Below, piece after piece: positions 1 to 7,604 of a stretch of DNA of 33,993 nt. The number at the start of each line of letters is the position of its first letter. The first letter of the stretch is position 1. Below the pieces are notes generated by a model, which had not been told where the DNA came from, searched no databases, and was given only the letters and a program-made list of their open reading frames with translations. Position numbers and translations under genes: made by a program. The DNA is from Actinomycetales bacterium. GTDB lineage: Bacteria; Actinomycetota; Actinomycetes; Actinomycetales; Microbacteriaceae. The DNA lies in contig JAATFA010000040.1 of assembly GCA_015655445.1 (NCBI GenBank), forward strand, positions 1 through 33,993, in the 5' to 3' direction.

Positions 1-126
1 CCATTCACCTCGAACGATGACCGCACCGCGGCACTTGACCCCTGGCTCGAGCACTACAACACTCGACGACGCCACTCAGCCCTCGGCGGTCACCCGCCGC
101 TCAGCCTGCTGGCACCAAAGTGCTGA
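1..126 (+). CDS. IS481-family transposase, C-terminal 41 residues (partial)
   Basis: Frame 1 reads without interruption from the window edge to TGA at 124-126. It contains the signature end of the IS481/IS3-like DDE integrase core: a WLEHYN motif, then RRRHSALGG and PPLS. This stretch follows the catalytic glutamate of the DDE triad, which lies outside the window. The fragment has no frameshift, so the element may be intact to the left. Family assignment is strong from the HYNxxRxHSALGGxPP pattern; the exact subgroup cannot be judged from 41 residues. Confidence 0.8.
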   Translation, partial: PFTSNDDRTAALDPWLEHYNTRRRHSALGGHPPLSLLAPKC

Positions 127-135
127 CCGAGTACA
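1..135 (+). mobile_element. Right end of an IS481-family insertion sequence (cut by window edge)
   Basis: The transposase C-terminus is followed within nine bases by TGACCGAGTACA (124-135). Read inward this is TGTACTCGGTCA, and IS481 elements typically begin with TGT, so I place the right terminal inverted repeat here. The left end lies outside the window, so neither the partner repeat nor a target-site duplication can be checked. The element stops one base before the stop codon of the neighbouring helicase gene. Confidence 0.6.
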
Positions 136-136
136 G

Positions 137-2623
137 CTAGAGCCGCGTGAGCCCGAGGACGCGCACGACGGCGACCCCCTCCGCCTCGGACGCGGCGAGG
201 TCGACCTCGGCGTCGATGCCCCAGTCGTGGTCGCCCGCCGGGTCGTCGAGGATCTGGCGCACCCGCCAGCGACGCGGCTCGCGCTCGATGAGGAGCATCG
301 ACGCGCTGCGCGCGTCCGGTCCCGTGCCGATCGCGTCGTGCTCGGCATAGTAGGCGTCGAGCGCCTCGGGCCACCGCGCGTCCGGGTCGAGGGCGGTGAG
401 CTCCCCCTCGCGCTCGAGCGCCGCGAGCTGCACGCGGCGGAAGAGCTCGTTGCGCACGAGCACGAGGAACGCGCGCGGGTTCGACAGCACGCTCGGCGGA
501 GGGGGCGGCGCGACGGGCGCGTCCGGGTAGGCGCTCGGCGCGATGAGCTCCTCCCACTCGTCGACGAGGCTCGAGTCCACCTGGCGCACGAGCTCGCCGA
601 GCCACTCCACGAGGTCGCGCAGCTCCTCCGTCTTCGCGTCCTCGGGCACGGTGCGGGAGATCGCGCGGTAGGCGTCGCTCAGGTAGCGCAGCAGGAGCCC
701 CTCGCTGCGCCCGAGCGAGTAGAAGGCGACGTACTCGCCGAACGTCATCGCGCGCTCGAACATGTCGCGCACGACGGACTTCGGGCTCAGCTCGAAGTCG
801 AGCACCCAGGGCTGGCTCGCGGCGAAGGTCGCGAACGCCTGCTCGAGCAGGTCGGCGAGCGGGCGCGGATGCGTGACCTCCTCGAGCAGCTCCATGCGCT
901 CGTCGTACTCGATGCCCTCGGCCTTCATGGCCGCGACCGCCTCGCCGCGCGCGACGAACTGCTGCTGGAGCAGCACGGGGCGCGGGTCGTCGAGCGTCGC
1001 CTCGACGACGCTCACGACGTCGAGCGCGTACGAGGGCGACGCGCGATCGAAGAGCTCGAACGCCGCGAGCGCGAACGGCGAGAGCGGCTGGTTGAGCGCG
1101 AAGTCCGGCTGGAGGTCGACGGTGAGCCGCACGGTCGCCGTCCCCGGCTCCGCCCCCGGCACGACCTCGACGATCCCGGCGGTGCGGAGCGTGCGGTAGA
1201 TGCCGAGGGCACGGCGGGCGAGGGCGAACTGCCGCTCGCGCGGCTCGTGGTTGCCGAACACGAGCTCCCGCACGTTCGCGAGGACGTCTCCCCCGCGTGC
1301 GATGACGTTGACGAGCATCGCCGCCGTCATGCGCATGCTGCTCGTGAGCGGCTCGGGCTGCGCCTCCACGAGCCGACGGAAGCTCGCCTCGCCCCACGAG
1401 ACGAAGCCCTCCGGAGCGCGCTTGCGCACGACGCGGCGCAGCTTCCGCGGGTCGTCGCCCGCCTTCTCGACCGCGCGCGCGTTCTCGATCTCGTGCTCGG
1501 GGGCCTCGACGACGACCGCCCCCGCGTCGTCGAACCCCGCGCGCCCGGCGCGCCCGGCGATCTGGTGGAACTCGCGCGCCGTGAGGTGACGCATGCGCGT
1601 GCCGTCGTACTTCGTGAGCGCCGTGAGCAGCACCGTGCGGATCGGCACGTTGATGCCCACGCCGAGCGTGTCGGTGCCGCAGATGACCCGCAGGAGGCCG
1701 CGCTGCGCGAGCTGCTCGACGAGTCGCCGGTAGCGCGGGAGCATGCCCGCGTGGTGCACGCCGATGCCCGCGCGCACGAGCCGGCCGAGGGAGCGGCCGA
1801 ACGCCGTCGTGAAGCGGAAGTCGCCGATCGCCTCCGCGATCGCGTCGCGTCCGGCGCGGTCGACGACGCGCACGCTCGAGAGCGCCTGCGCGCGCTCGAC
1901 CGCGGCCGCCTGCGAGAAGTGCACGACGTACACGGGCGCCTGGCCGCCCGCGAGGATCTCCTCGACGGTCTCCTGCACGGGCGTGCGGGCGTAGGAGAAG
2001 TGCAGGGGGATGGGGCGCTCGACCGACGTGACGCGCGCCGTCGGCCTGCCGGTGCGCCGGCTCAGGTCGTCGGCGATCGCCGTCACGTCGCCGAGCGTCG
2101 CGGACATGAGCAGGAACTGCACGCGCGGGAGGGTAAGCAGCGGCACCTGCCACGCCCAGCCGCGATCCGGGTCGGCGTAGAAGTGGAACTCGTCCATGAC
2201 GACCTGGTCGACGGGAGCGTCCGCGCCGCGCCGCAGCGCGAGATTCGCGAGGATCTCCGCCGTGCAGCACACGATGGGGGCATCGGCGTTGACGGACGAG
2301 TCGCCCGTGACCATGCCGACGTTCGCAGGGCCGAAGACGTCCGCGAGCGCGAAGAACTTCTCGCTCACGAGCGCCTTGACGGGCGCCGTATAGTACGTGC
2401 GCCGGCCCGCGGCGACGGCCATCGCGTGGGCGGCGATCGCGACGAGCGACTTGCCGCTGCCGGTCGGGGTCGCGAGCACGACGTGGGAGCCCGTCGCGAG
2501 CTCGATGACCGCCTCGTCCTGCGCGGGGTAGAGCGCGATCCCCTGCTCCGCGACCCACGCGACGAAGCCCGCGTACGCCTCGTCGGGGTCGCCGTCGGCG
2601 GGCATGCGGTCGAGGAGGCTCAC
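137..2623 (-). CDS. DEAD/DEAH-box superfamily 2 helicase with DUF3516
   Basis: This is an 828-residue ATP-dependent RNA/DNA helicase of the Ski2-like type that carries a C-terminal DUF3516 domain in Actinobacteria; its substrate is not established. Visible motifs are Walker A ATPTGSGKS (51-59), motif II DEFH (144-147), motif III SAT (174-176), GTDTLGVGIN of motif V, and HQIAGRAGRAG of motif VI. The DUF3516 part fills roughly the last 400 residues. The start is GTG at 2623. A CAGGAT box six bases upstream suits a leaderless transcript that diverges from the small gene at 2692. The stop (TAG, 137-139) lies one base from an IS481 end, so the last residues could have been altered by the insertion, although the length looks normal. 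Confidence 0.88.
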   Translation of the reverse strand: MSLLDRMPADGDPDEAYAGFVAWVAEQGIALYPAQDEAVIELATGSHVVLATPTGSGKSLVAIAAHAMAVAAGRRTYYTAPVKALVSEKFFALADVFGPANVGMVTGDSSVNADAPIVCCTAEILANLALRRGADAPVDQVVMDEFHFYADPDRGWAWQVPLLTLPRVQFLLMSATLGDVTAIADDLSRRTGRPTARVTSVERPIPLHFSYARTPVQETVEEILAGGQAPVYVVHFSQAAAVERAQALSSVRVVDRAGRDAIAEAIGDFRFTTAFGRSLGRLVRAGIGVHHAGMLPRYRRLVEQLAQRGLLRVICGTDTLGVGINVPIRTVLLTALTKYDGTRMRHLTAREFHQIAGRAGRAGFDDAGAVVVEAPEHEIENARAVEKAGDDPRKLRRVVRKRAPEGFVSWGEASFRRLVEAQPEPLTSSMRMTAAMLVNVIARGGDVLANVRELVFGNHEPRERQFALARRALGIYRTLRTAGIVEVVPGAEPGTATVRLTVDLQPDFALNQPLSPFALAAFELFDRASPSYALDVVSVVEATLDDPRPVLLQQQFVARGEAVAAMKAEGIEYDERMELLEEVTHPRPLADLLEQAFATFAASQPWVLDFELSPKSVVRDMFERAMTFGEYVAFYSLGRSEGLLLRYLSDAYRAISRTVPEDAKTEELRDLVEWLGELVRQVDSSLVDEWEELIAPSAYPDAPVAPPPPPSVLSNPRAFLVLVRNELFRRVQLAALEREGELTALDPDARWPEALDAYYAEHDAIGTGPDARSASMLLIEREPRRWRVRQILDDPAGDHDWGIDAEVDLAASEAEGVAVVRVLGLTRL

Positions 2624-2629
2624 CCTTCC

Positions 2630-2635
2630 GATCCT
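2630..2635 (-). promoter_or_regulatory. Candidate -10 box of the DUF3516 helicase gene
   Basis: CAGGAT on the minus strand lies six bases before the GTG start. It departs from TANNNT only at its first base but has the spacing seen at many other genes here. Confidence 0.4.
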
Positions 2636-2678
2636 GCCGCACGCCGGGCCCGCGCCGGTCCGCGCGACGGTCCGGGGT

Positions 2679-2684
2679 TACGCT
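2679..2684 (+). promoter_or_regulatory. Candidate leaderless -10 box (TACGCT)
   Basis: TACGCT ends seven bases before the ATG at 2692, which would place the transcript start at or next to the start codon. The same hexamer precedes the ribokinase gene and the leader ORF of the ROK gene. Confidence 0.55.
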
Positions 2685-2691
2685 CGAATGC

Positions 2692-2994
2692 ATGGCCGAC
2701 ACGTCGCAGCGCCCGAGGGCGAGCCTCGAGGTGCTGCGCGCCGAGGCGCGCGACGAGCTCGAGACCGTCATCCTCGAGCGCTGCCGGCACGGCGAGGACC
2801 CGTGGGACTTCATGAGCGAGCTGCCGACCGTCGACGAGCTCGTCGTGTTCCTGCTGCGCGCCGACGCGATCGCGCGCGACGGCGGGCGCACCCCCTCCGC
2901 GACGCGCGAGTACCGACTCCTGCGTCAGATCGCCCTCGACCACCCGCCGCTCACGCGCGCCGTCTGGACGCTCATCGGGCGTCTCGTCGCCTGA
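2692..2994 (+). CDS. Small conserved actinobacterial protein of unknown function
   Basis: I do not recognise a domain in this 100-residue protein. It is acidic and predicted mainly helical, with no signal peptide, membrane segment or cysteine cluster. The motif WDFMSELPTVDELV (about 43-56) looks like a compact helix-turn segment. The gene diverges from the DUF3516 helicase with 68 bases between the start codons and has its own TACGCT -10 box seven bases before ATG, so it is probably a leaderless transcript. A strong hairpin follows within 20 bases. Coding status is supported by the promoter, the terminator and the GC-rich third positions; function is unknown. Confidence 0.72.
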   Translation: MADTSQRPRASLEVLRAEARDELETVILERCRHGEDPWDFMSELPTVDELVVFLLRADAIARDGGRTPSATREYRLLRQIALDHPPLTRAVWTLIGRLVA

Positions 2995-3012
2995 GCGGGG
3001 CGACAGCCGCGA

Positions 3013-3031
3013 GCGCTCGCATCGCGAGCGC
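3013..3031. terminator. Bidirectional hairpin between convergent genes
   Basis: GCGCTCGC, a 3-nt loop, then GCGAGCGC forms a perfect 8-bp stem. Outer GGGGC (2997-3001) and GCCCC can extend it. It lies between the convergent ends at 2994 and 3037. There is no U-tract, as is common in high-GC Actinobacteria. Confidence 0.6.
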
Positions 3032-3036
3032 CCCGG

Positions 3037-4554
3037 TCAGAGCGCCTCGACGGCCGACCGGAAGCGCTTGACCTCGCGCCGCACACGGTCGATGTGCTCG
3101 GCCGCGGCGTCGCGCTCGGCCCGCGCGAGCAGCTCGAGCGCCTCGCGGTGCTCGGGCGCGTCGCCCGCGAGCTCCTCGAGCCGCGCGGCGAGGATGAGCG
3201 CGTCGCGGCCGTCGCCGAGCAGCCGCTGGGCGCGCTCCGCGGCACGCGCGAGCGTGCGTGCCCGTCCGCCGAGGACCCCCGCCGGCGGCCTCGAGAACGC
3301 CGCGACGAGATGCTGCACGCGCCGCAGCGCCTTGCGCGCCTCGTGCATGCTGCCGAGATCCTCGCGCCGCATGCGCCGCACGCGCCGCAGCGCGCGACGC
3401 GCCTCCGCGCGCACGATGCGACCGAGCGTCGCGCGCGCGGGGGCCCACGCACGCGGTCCGAGGGGCGGCCGTGCGACGAGCGACTCGAGCCCGTCGAGGA
3501 AGGCGAAGTAGTCGCTGCTCGAGAGCGCGACGAGCGCCTCGGCCTGCGCCCCACGGAGCTCGCCGTCGTCGAGGACGAGCGCACGCACCTCGTCGCGCAC
3601 GTCGGGCAGCTGCCCCGCTCGCGCCTCGATCACGCGCGCGGCGCGGTCGCGTCCCGCCTCGAGGTCGCGCACGCGACCGAGCACGGCGCCGAGGCGGCGC
3701 AGGCTCGCCTCGACGGCGCTCACGGCGTCCTCGTCGAGCACGCCGCGTGCGGCCACGAGCGCCGCCCGCAGCCGCCGCACCGCCGTGCGCAGGCGGTGCA
3801 CGCCATCCGGCTCGCCCGCGCGCGCGTCGGGGTCCGCCTCGACGATGCGCTCGGTCGCCGTCGCGATCGCGGCGGGCGCCGCGTGCAGCGCGGGACCGTC
3901 CTTGCTCACGGGACGCAGGACGGGGTTGCGCGGCTGCGGGCGCGCGTCGGCGAGGCTGTCGACGCCGAGGGCGCGCGCGAGCTTGGACGGGCTCGCGGAG
4001 GGCCGCGCGCCCGCGCGCGCGAGCCGCTCCTGCACGGCGTCGAGCAGCGCGTCGCGCTCCCGCGCGTCGTCCGGGGCGCCCTCGAGCAGCTCGACCTCCC
4101 ACTCCCGCCACGTGCGCACGACGCCGCCCGCGATGTCGGAGGCGACGACGCGATCGTCGGCGACCTCGGCGACAGGTCTGCCGTCGCGCGCGATGCGGAC
4201 GATCCTCCGCGTCGTGTCGACGTGCGCGATCTCGACGAGTGGCCGCTCGCGCACGAACGCCCGCACGCGGTCGAGGAGCGCGTCGGGCGCCTCCGGGGCG
4301 TCCGGCGCGCCGAGCTCGACGCGCCCGAGCTCGGCCGGCAGCTTGACATGCCAGCCGGCGTCCTCGCCGCCCGCGCGCCGGCGGAGCACGATGCGGCGGC
4401 GCGCGAGCGCCCCGTCGCCGGTGTCGTAGTAGACCGCGCGGAGCTCGATCGGCTCGCGTGCCTCGAGCTCGCCGAGCCCCTCGAGAGTGGGGAGCAGGGT
4501 GGTGTCGTCGACGTCGTACTTGCGCTCGATCTCCAGGTGCGTCGTGGGAGGCAT
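3037..4554 (-). CDS. CYTH and CHAD domain protein
   Basis: This 505-residue protein joins two domains linked to polyphosphate and triphosphate chemistry. The N-terminal CYTH domain (about 1-200) opens with the ExExK motif at E8, E10 and K12, typical of metal-dependent triphosphate tunnel enzymes. The C-terminal CHAD domain (about 220-500) is an alpha-helical bundle with many conserved Arg and His residues (VHRLRTAVRRLRAAL, MHEARKALRRVQHL), which in this family bind polyphosphate. I chose ATG at 4554 because it places the ExExK motif at the very N-terminus; a near-match -10 box (TACAAC) lies six bases before it. Likely roles are inorganic tripolyphosphatase activity or polyphosphate-granule association. 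The substrate cannot be read from sequence. Confidence 0.88.
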   Translation of the reverse strand: MPPTTHLEIERKYDVDDTTLLPTLEGLGELEAREPIELRAVYYDTGDGALARRRIVLRRRAGGEDAGWHVKLPAELGRVELGAPDAPEAPDALLDRVRAFVRERPLVEIAHVDTTRRIVRIARDGRPVAEVADDRVVASDIAGGVVRTWREWEVELLEGAPDDARERDALLDAVQERLARAGARPSASPSKLARALGVDSLADARPQPRNPVLRPVSKDGPALHAAPAAIATATERIVEADPDARAGEPDGVHRLRTAVRRLRAALVAARGVLDEDAVSAVEASLRRLGAVLGRVRDLEAGRDRAARVIEARAGQLPDVRDEVRALVLDDGELRGAQAEALVALSSSDYFAFLDGLESLVARPPLGPRAWAPARATLGRIVRAEARRALRRVRRMRREDLGSMHEARKALRRVQHLVAAFSRPPAGVLGGRARTLARAAERAQRLLGDGRDALILAARLEELAGDAPEHREALELLARAERDAAAEHIDRVRREVKRFRSAVEAL

Positions 4555-4657
4555 CCGGCCGTTGTATCCCGCGCGGGTGAACATGCGCTGCACGCCGCGC
4601 CGAGCGGGAGGACGGCGCGCAGGTGGGACGGAGCGCGGAGGCGGGAAGAATAGGGGC

Positions 4658-5545
4658 ATGCCGACGACCGCGCTCGCCATCCTCGCCCGCCCCTCGCTCG
4701 AGGCTCCCCCGCACGCGGGTCCCGCGCCCTTCGCGCTCGTCGACCCCCTCTCGCCGCAGCTCTCGGCGCTCGACCTCGCCGCGACGCGCGGCGACGGCGT
4801 GTTCGAGACGATCAGCGTGGGCGGCGGGCGCCCGCAAGCCCTCGAGCCGCACCTGCGGCGCTTCGCGCGGTCGGCCTCGGCGCTCGACCTGCCCGCCCCC
4901 GACCCCGAGGTGTGGCGCGCGGCGATCCTCGCGGTCATCGCGGCGATCGACCCCGCCCGCGAGGCCTCCGTGAAGACCGTGCTGAGCCGGGGCGTCGAGG
5001 GCGACGGACGGCCCACGGGATGGGCGTTCGCGAGCGTCTCCCCCGACCACGCGCACGCGCGCACGCACGGAGTGCGAGCGGTCACTCTCGACCGCGGATA
5101 CCGGCACGATGTCGAGCGCACGTCGCCGTGGCTCCTCGCGGGCGCCAAGACGCTCTCCTACGCCGTCCACCGCGCCGCGCTGCGCGAGGCCGCGCGGCGC
5201 GGCGCCGACGACGCGGTCTTCGTGAGCTCGGACGGCTATGTGCTCGAGGGCCCCACGTCGAGCGTCGTCTACCGGCGCGGCGAGCGCCTGCTCACACCGG
5301 GCACGGGCCTCGGGATCCTCGAGGGCACGACGCAGGGCTCGCTCTTCGCCTTCGCGGCGGAGCGTGGGATGGAGACGGGGTACGAGCTCATCACGCCCGC
5401 CGAGCTCGCGGCCTCCGACGCCGTATGGCTCGTCTCGAGCGTGCGCCACGCCGCGCCCGTGCGCGAGCTCGACGGGTCCGCCCTGCGCACGGATCCCGTG
5501 CTCACGGCCGCCATGAACGACTACCTCGCGCGCCGCCTCGACTAG
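4658..5545 (+). CDS. PLP-dependent class IV aminotransferase (aminodeoxychorismate lyase-like)
   Basis: This 295-residue fold-type IV PLP enzyme belongs to the family of branched-chain aminotransferases, D-amino acid transaminases and 4-amino-4-deoxychorismate lyase (PabC). The Schiff-base lysine is K164 in GAKTLSYA. E197 in LEGPTSS is the conserved glutamate that contacts the PLP ring nitrogen. GDGVFET near residue 47 is typical of PabC-like members, so folate biosynthesis is the first guess, but no pabA/pabB neighbour is present to confirm it. The start is ATG 4658. AAGAAT six bases upstream resembles the leaderless -10 pattern with one mismatch. The gene diverges from the CYTH-CHAD gene with about 100 bases between them. 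Confidence 0.85.
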   Translation: MPTTALAILARPSLEAPPHAGPAPFALVDPLSPQLSALDLAATRGDGVFETISVGGGRPQALEPHLRRFARSASALDLPAPDPEVWRAAILAVIAAIDPAREASVKTVLSRGVEGDGRPTGWAFASVSPDHAHARTHGVRAVTLDRGYRHDVERTSPWLLAGAKTLSYAVHRAALREAARRGADDAVFVSSDGYVLEGPTSSVVYRRGERLLTPGTGLGILEGTTQGSLFAFAAERGMETGYELITPAELAASDAVWLVSSVRHAAPVRELDGSALRTDPVLTAAMNDYLARRLD

Positions 5546-5637
5546 CCGCCTCCCCCCGATGCCGGGCGTGTGCCGAGAAGTCGTCCAGGAGGGCTCCAGT
5601 GGCCGCCCAGGATCCCCGCACCGGGCGCGAGGGCGAG

Positions 5638-5643
5638 TAGCGT
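5638..5643 (+). promoter_or_regulatory. Candidate leaderless -10 box (TAGCGT)
   Basis: TAGCGT ends seven bases before the GTG at 5651 and supports that codon as the start of maltokinase, rather than upstream in-frame ATG at 5570. Confidence 0.55.
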
Positions 5644-5650
5644 TCCCGGA

Positions 5651-7015
5651 GTGGACCCCCTCCTCGACTGCCTGACCGACTGGATGAGCAGGCAGCGGTG
5701 GTACGGCGGCAAGGGCCGGCTCCCGCGGCTGAGCCTCGTCGCGACGCTCGAGCTCCCCTCCGACGAGGAGGACGTGCGCGTCGGCGACGTGCTCGTGCGC
5801 GACTCGTCCGCGTCGACACCCGTCACCTACCAGGTGCCCGTCACGGGGCGCGGGACGATCCCGCGCGGCTGGGGGCCGCACCTCATCGGGCGCGTCGGCG
5901 ACCGCTACCTCTTCGACGGTCCGCGCGATCCCGCGTTCGCGCGCGCGCTCGTGCGCCTCATCGCGCGCGAGGAGCACGTGGAGGGCTCGGACGCGGCCGC
6001 CGACGGACGCTTCCTCGACCGCCCCATGCCTACGGGCACGGGGGGATCGCGCGTGCTCTCCGGCGAGCAGTCGAACACGTCCGTGGTCGTCGAGGGCGAC
6101 GCGGGCGCGCCCGCCGCGATCGTCAAGGTCTTCCGCACCCTCCAGGACGGCGAGAACCCCGACGTCGTGCTGCAGTCGGCGCTCTCCGCCGCGGGGTCGC
6201 CGTTCGTGCCGCCGTGCCTCGGATCCGTCGCCGCCTCCTGGCCCGACGAGGACGCCTCGAGCGGTCGGGCGTCGGGTCACCTCGCGTTCGCCCAGGAGTT
6301 CCTGCCCGGCGTCGAGGACGCGTGGCGCGTCGCCCTCGACGCCGCGCGCTCGGCCCGCGGCTTCGACGGGGAGGCGCGCACGCTCGGCGTCGCGACGGCG
6401 CGCGTGCACGAGAGCCTCGCCTCGATCCTCCCCACGCGCCCCGCGACGCTCGGAGACGCGGTCGCGACGGCGAGCTCGTGGCACTCCCGGCTCGCGGCCG
6501 CGATCGCCGAGGTGCCCGGCATCGCCGAGCTCCGCCCCGCGATCGAGGACGCCTACGACGAAGCGCGCGAGGCGTCCTGGCCCGCGCTCCAGCGCATCCA
6601 CGGCGACTACCACCTCGGCCAGGTGCTCTCCGTGCCGGGGCGCGGGTGGATGCTCGTCGACTTCGAGGGCGAGCCGCTGCGGCCCATGGCGGAGCGGTCG
6701 CGGCCCGACCTCGCGCTGCGCGACGTCGCCGGCATGCTCCGCTCGTTCGACTACGCGGCAGGCTCGGTGCGCCTCGAGTCCGGGCTCGACGCCGAGGACT
6801 GGGCGCGGGCGGCGCGGGGCGCCTTCCTCGACGGCTACGCGGAGGCCGCGGGGGCGCGCCCCGAGGAGCACGGAGCGCTCCTGGCCGCGCTCGAGCTCGA
6901 CAAGGCCGTGTACGAGGCGATCTACGAGGCGCGCAACCGACCGTCGTGGCTGCCCATCCCGGTCGCCGCGATCCGCCGCCTCGCCGCGAGACGGGACGCG
7001 TCCGCCGCGTCGTGA
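5651..7015 (+). CDS. mak: Maltokinase (aminoglycoside-phosphotransferase fold)
   Basis: Maltokinase phosphorylates maltose to maltose-1-phosphate, the donor used by GlgE to extend alpha-glucan. The 454-residue protein begins with RQRWYGGKGR, the hallmark of the N-terminal cap of the Mak/Pep2 family. GEQSNTSVV forms the nucleotide-binding loop. The kinase core shows HGDYHLGQVL (H317, catalytic D319) and LVDFEGEP (metal-binding D337). GTG 5651 is preferred because a TAGCGT box precedes it by seven bases and the conserved cap begins straight after it. In other actinobacteria mak lies beside treS and glgE; neither is nearby, so the rest of the pathway must be elsewhere or absent. The identification is good; an unrelated sugar kinase of the same fold is the alternative. 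Confidence 0.87.
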   Translation: MDPLLDCLTDWMSRQRWYGGKGRLPRLSLVATLELPSDEEDVRVGDVLVRDSSASTPVTYQVPVTGRGTIPRGWGPHLIGRVGDRYLFDGPRDPAFARALVRLIAREEHVEGSDAAADGRFLDRPMPTGTGGSRVLSGEQSNTSVVVEGDAGAPAAIVKVFRTLQDGENPDVVLQSALSAAGSPFVPPCLGSVAASWPDEDASSGRASGHLAFAQEFLPGVEDAWRVALDAARSARGFDGEARTLGVATARVHESLASILPTRPATLGDAVATASSWHSRLAAAIAEVPGIAELRPAIEDAYDEAREASWPALQRIHGDYHLGQVLSVPGRGWMLVDFEGEPLRPMAERSRPDLALRDVAGMLRSFDYAAGSVRLESGLDAEDWARAARGAFLDGYAEAAGARPEEHGALLAALELDKAVYEAIYEARNRPSWLPIPVAAIRRLAARRDASAAS

Positions 7016-7101
7016 GGGGGACGGGGCGCGCGCATCCCAAGCAACGCGCAGCAACCGATGGCACAGTGATCGAGTCCGACCGACTCCCGGGCGACCCACG
7101 C

Positions 7102-7554
7102 ATGCAACCAACGACCGTACTCCTCGGATACTCCCCCCTCGGGGTCGCGGCCGTGCTGCCCGTGCTCGTGCTGTGGGACGCCTCGATCCGTCGCCGCTCG
7201 CGTCCCGCCTGGCCCGCGACGCTGCAGGCGGTGCTCGGCCTCGGGATGCTCCTGTGCGCGACCTCTGCGGTCGTCCTGTCGATGTCGACGCTCGCGAGCT
7301 ACTCCTTCCGCGACACGCGCTCCCACGACGAGCTCGTCGTGGTCCTGCTCGTGGGCGAGACGGTGCTCGGCGTCGTGTGCGCCGCGACCCTCGCGGCGGG
7401 CCTCGCGCGTCCCGCCCACCCCGTGCCGCGGCGCGGCTTCACCTCGATCGTGCTCGCGACCGACGTCGCGGTCGTCCTCGTCGGCGGATGGTACGCGACG
7501 ACGGTCCTGCCGCTTACGGTCGCGCGCATGGTCGCCGTGCTCCCCGGCGACTGA
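7102..7554 (+). CDS. Small four-helix membrane protein, function unknown
   Basis: This 150-residue protein has four hydrophobic stretches of membrane-spanning length: about residues 9-25, 42-62, 78-101 and 115-137. Between the second and third lies a short polar loop with RDTRSHDE. It has no signal peptide cleavage site or recognised domain. The start ATG 7102 is chosen because the first helix follows directly. An in-frame GTG at 7066 would add 12 residues, and neither has a convincing ribosome-binding site or -10 box. The gene follows maltokinase by 86 bases and converges on the SNF2 helicase across a strong hairpin. Confidence 0.65.
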   Translation: MQPTTVLLGYSPLGVAAVLPVLVLWDASIRRRSRPAWPATLQAVLGLGMLLCATSAVVLSMSTLASYSFRDTRSHDELVVVLLVGETVLGVVCAATLAAGLARPAHPVPRRGFTSIVLATDVAVVLVGGWYATTVLPLTVARMVAVLPGD

Positions 7555-7562
7555 GGCCGCGG

Positions 7563-7604
7563 GCGCGCCGCGCGGCTGATCCGCGCGGATCAGCCGCGGC
7601 GCGC
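7563..7604. terminator. Long bidirectional hairpin terminator
   Basis: The perfect 9-bp inner arms GGCTGATCC (7574-7582) and GGATCAGCC (7587-7595) enclose a 4-nt loop. Outer arms GCGCGCCGC (7563-7571) and GCGGCGCGC (7596-7604) extend the stem past a 2-nt bulge. It lies between convergent genes and includes the stop codon of the SNF2 gene. Confidence 0.7.

Noticed and set aside
17-2815. Very long open frames antisense to real genes, e.g. a 932-codon frame opposite the DUF3516 helicase and a 1379-codon frame over 2972-7111
   Set aside because: They lack family motifs, are rich in Arg/Ala/His low-complexity translation, and lie opposite genes with clear motifs. This is the usual effect of high GC on stop-codon frequency.
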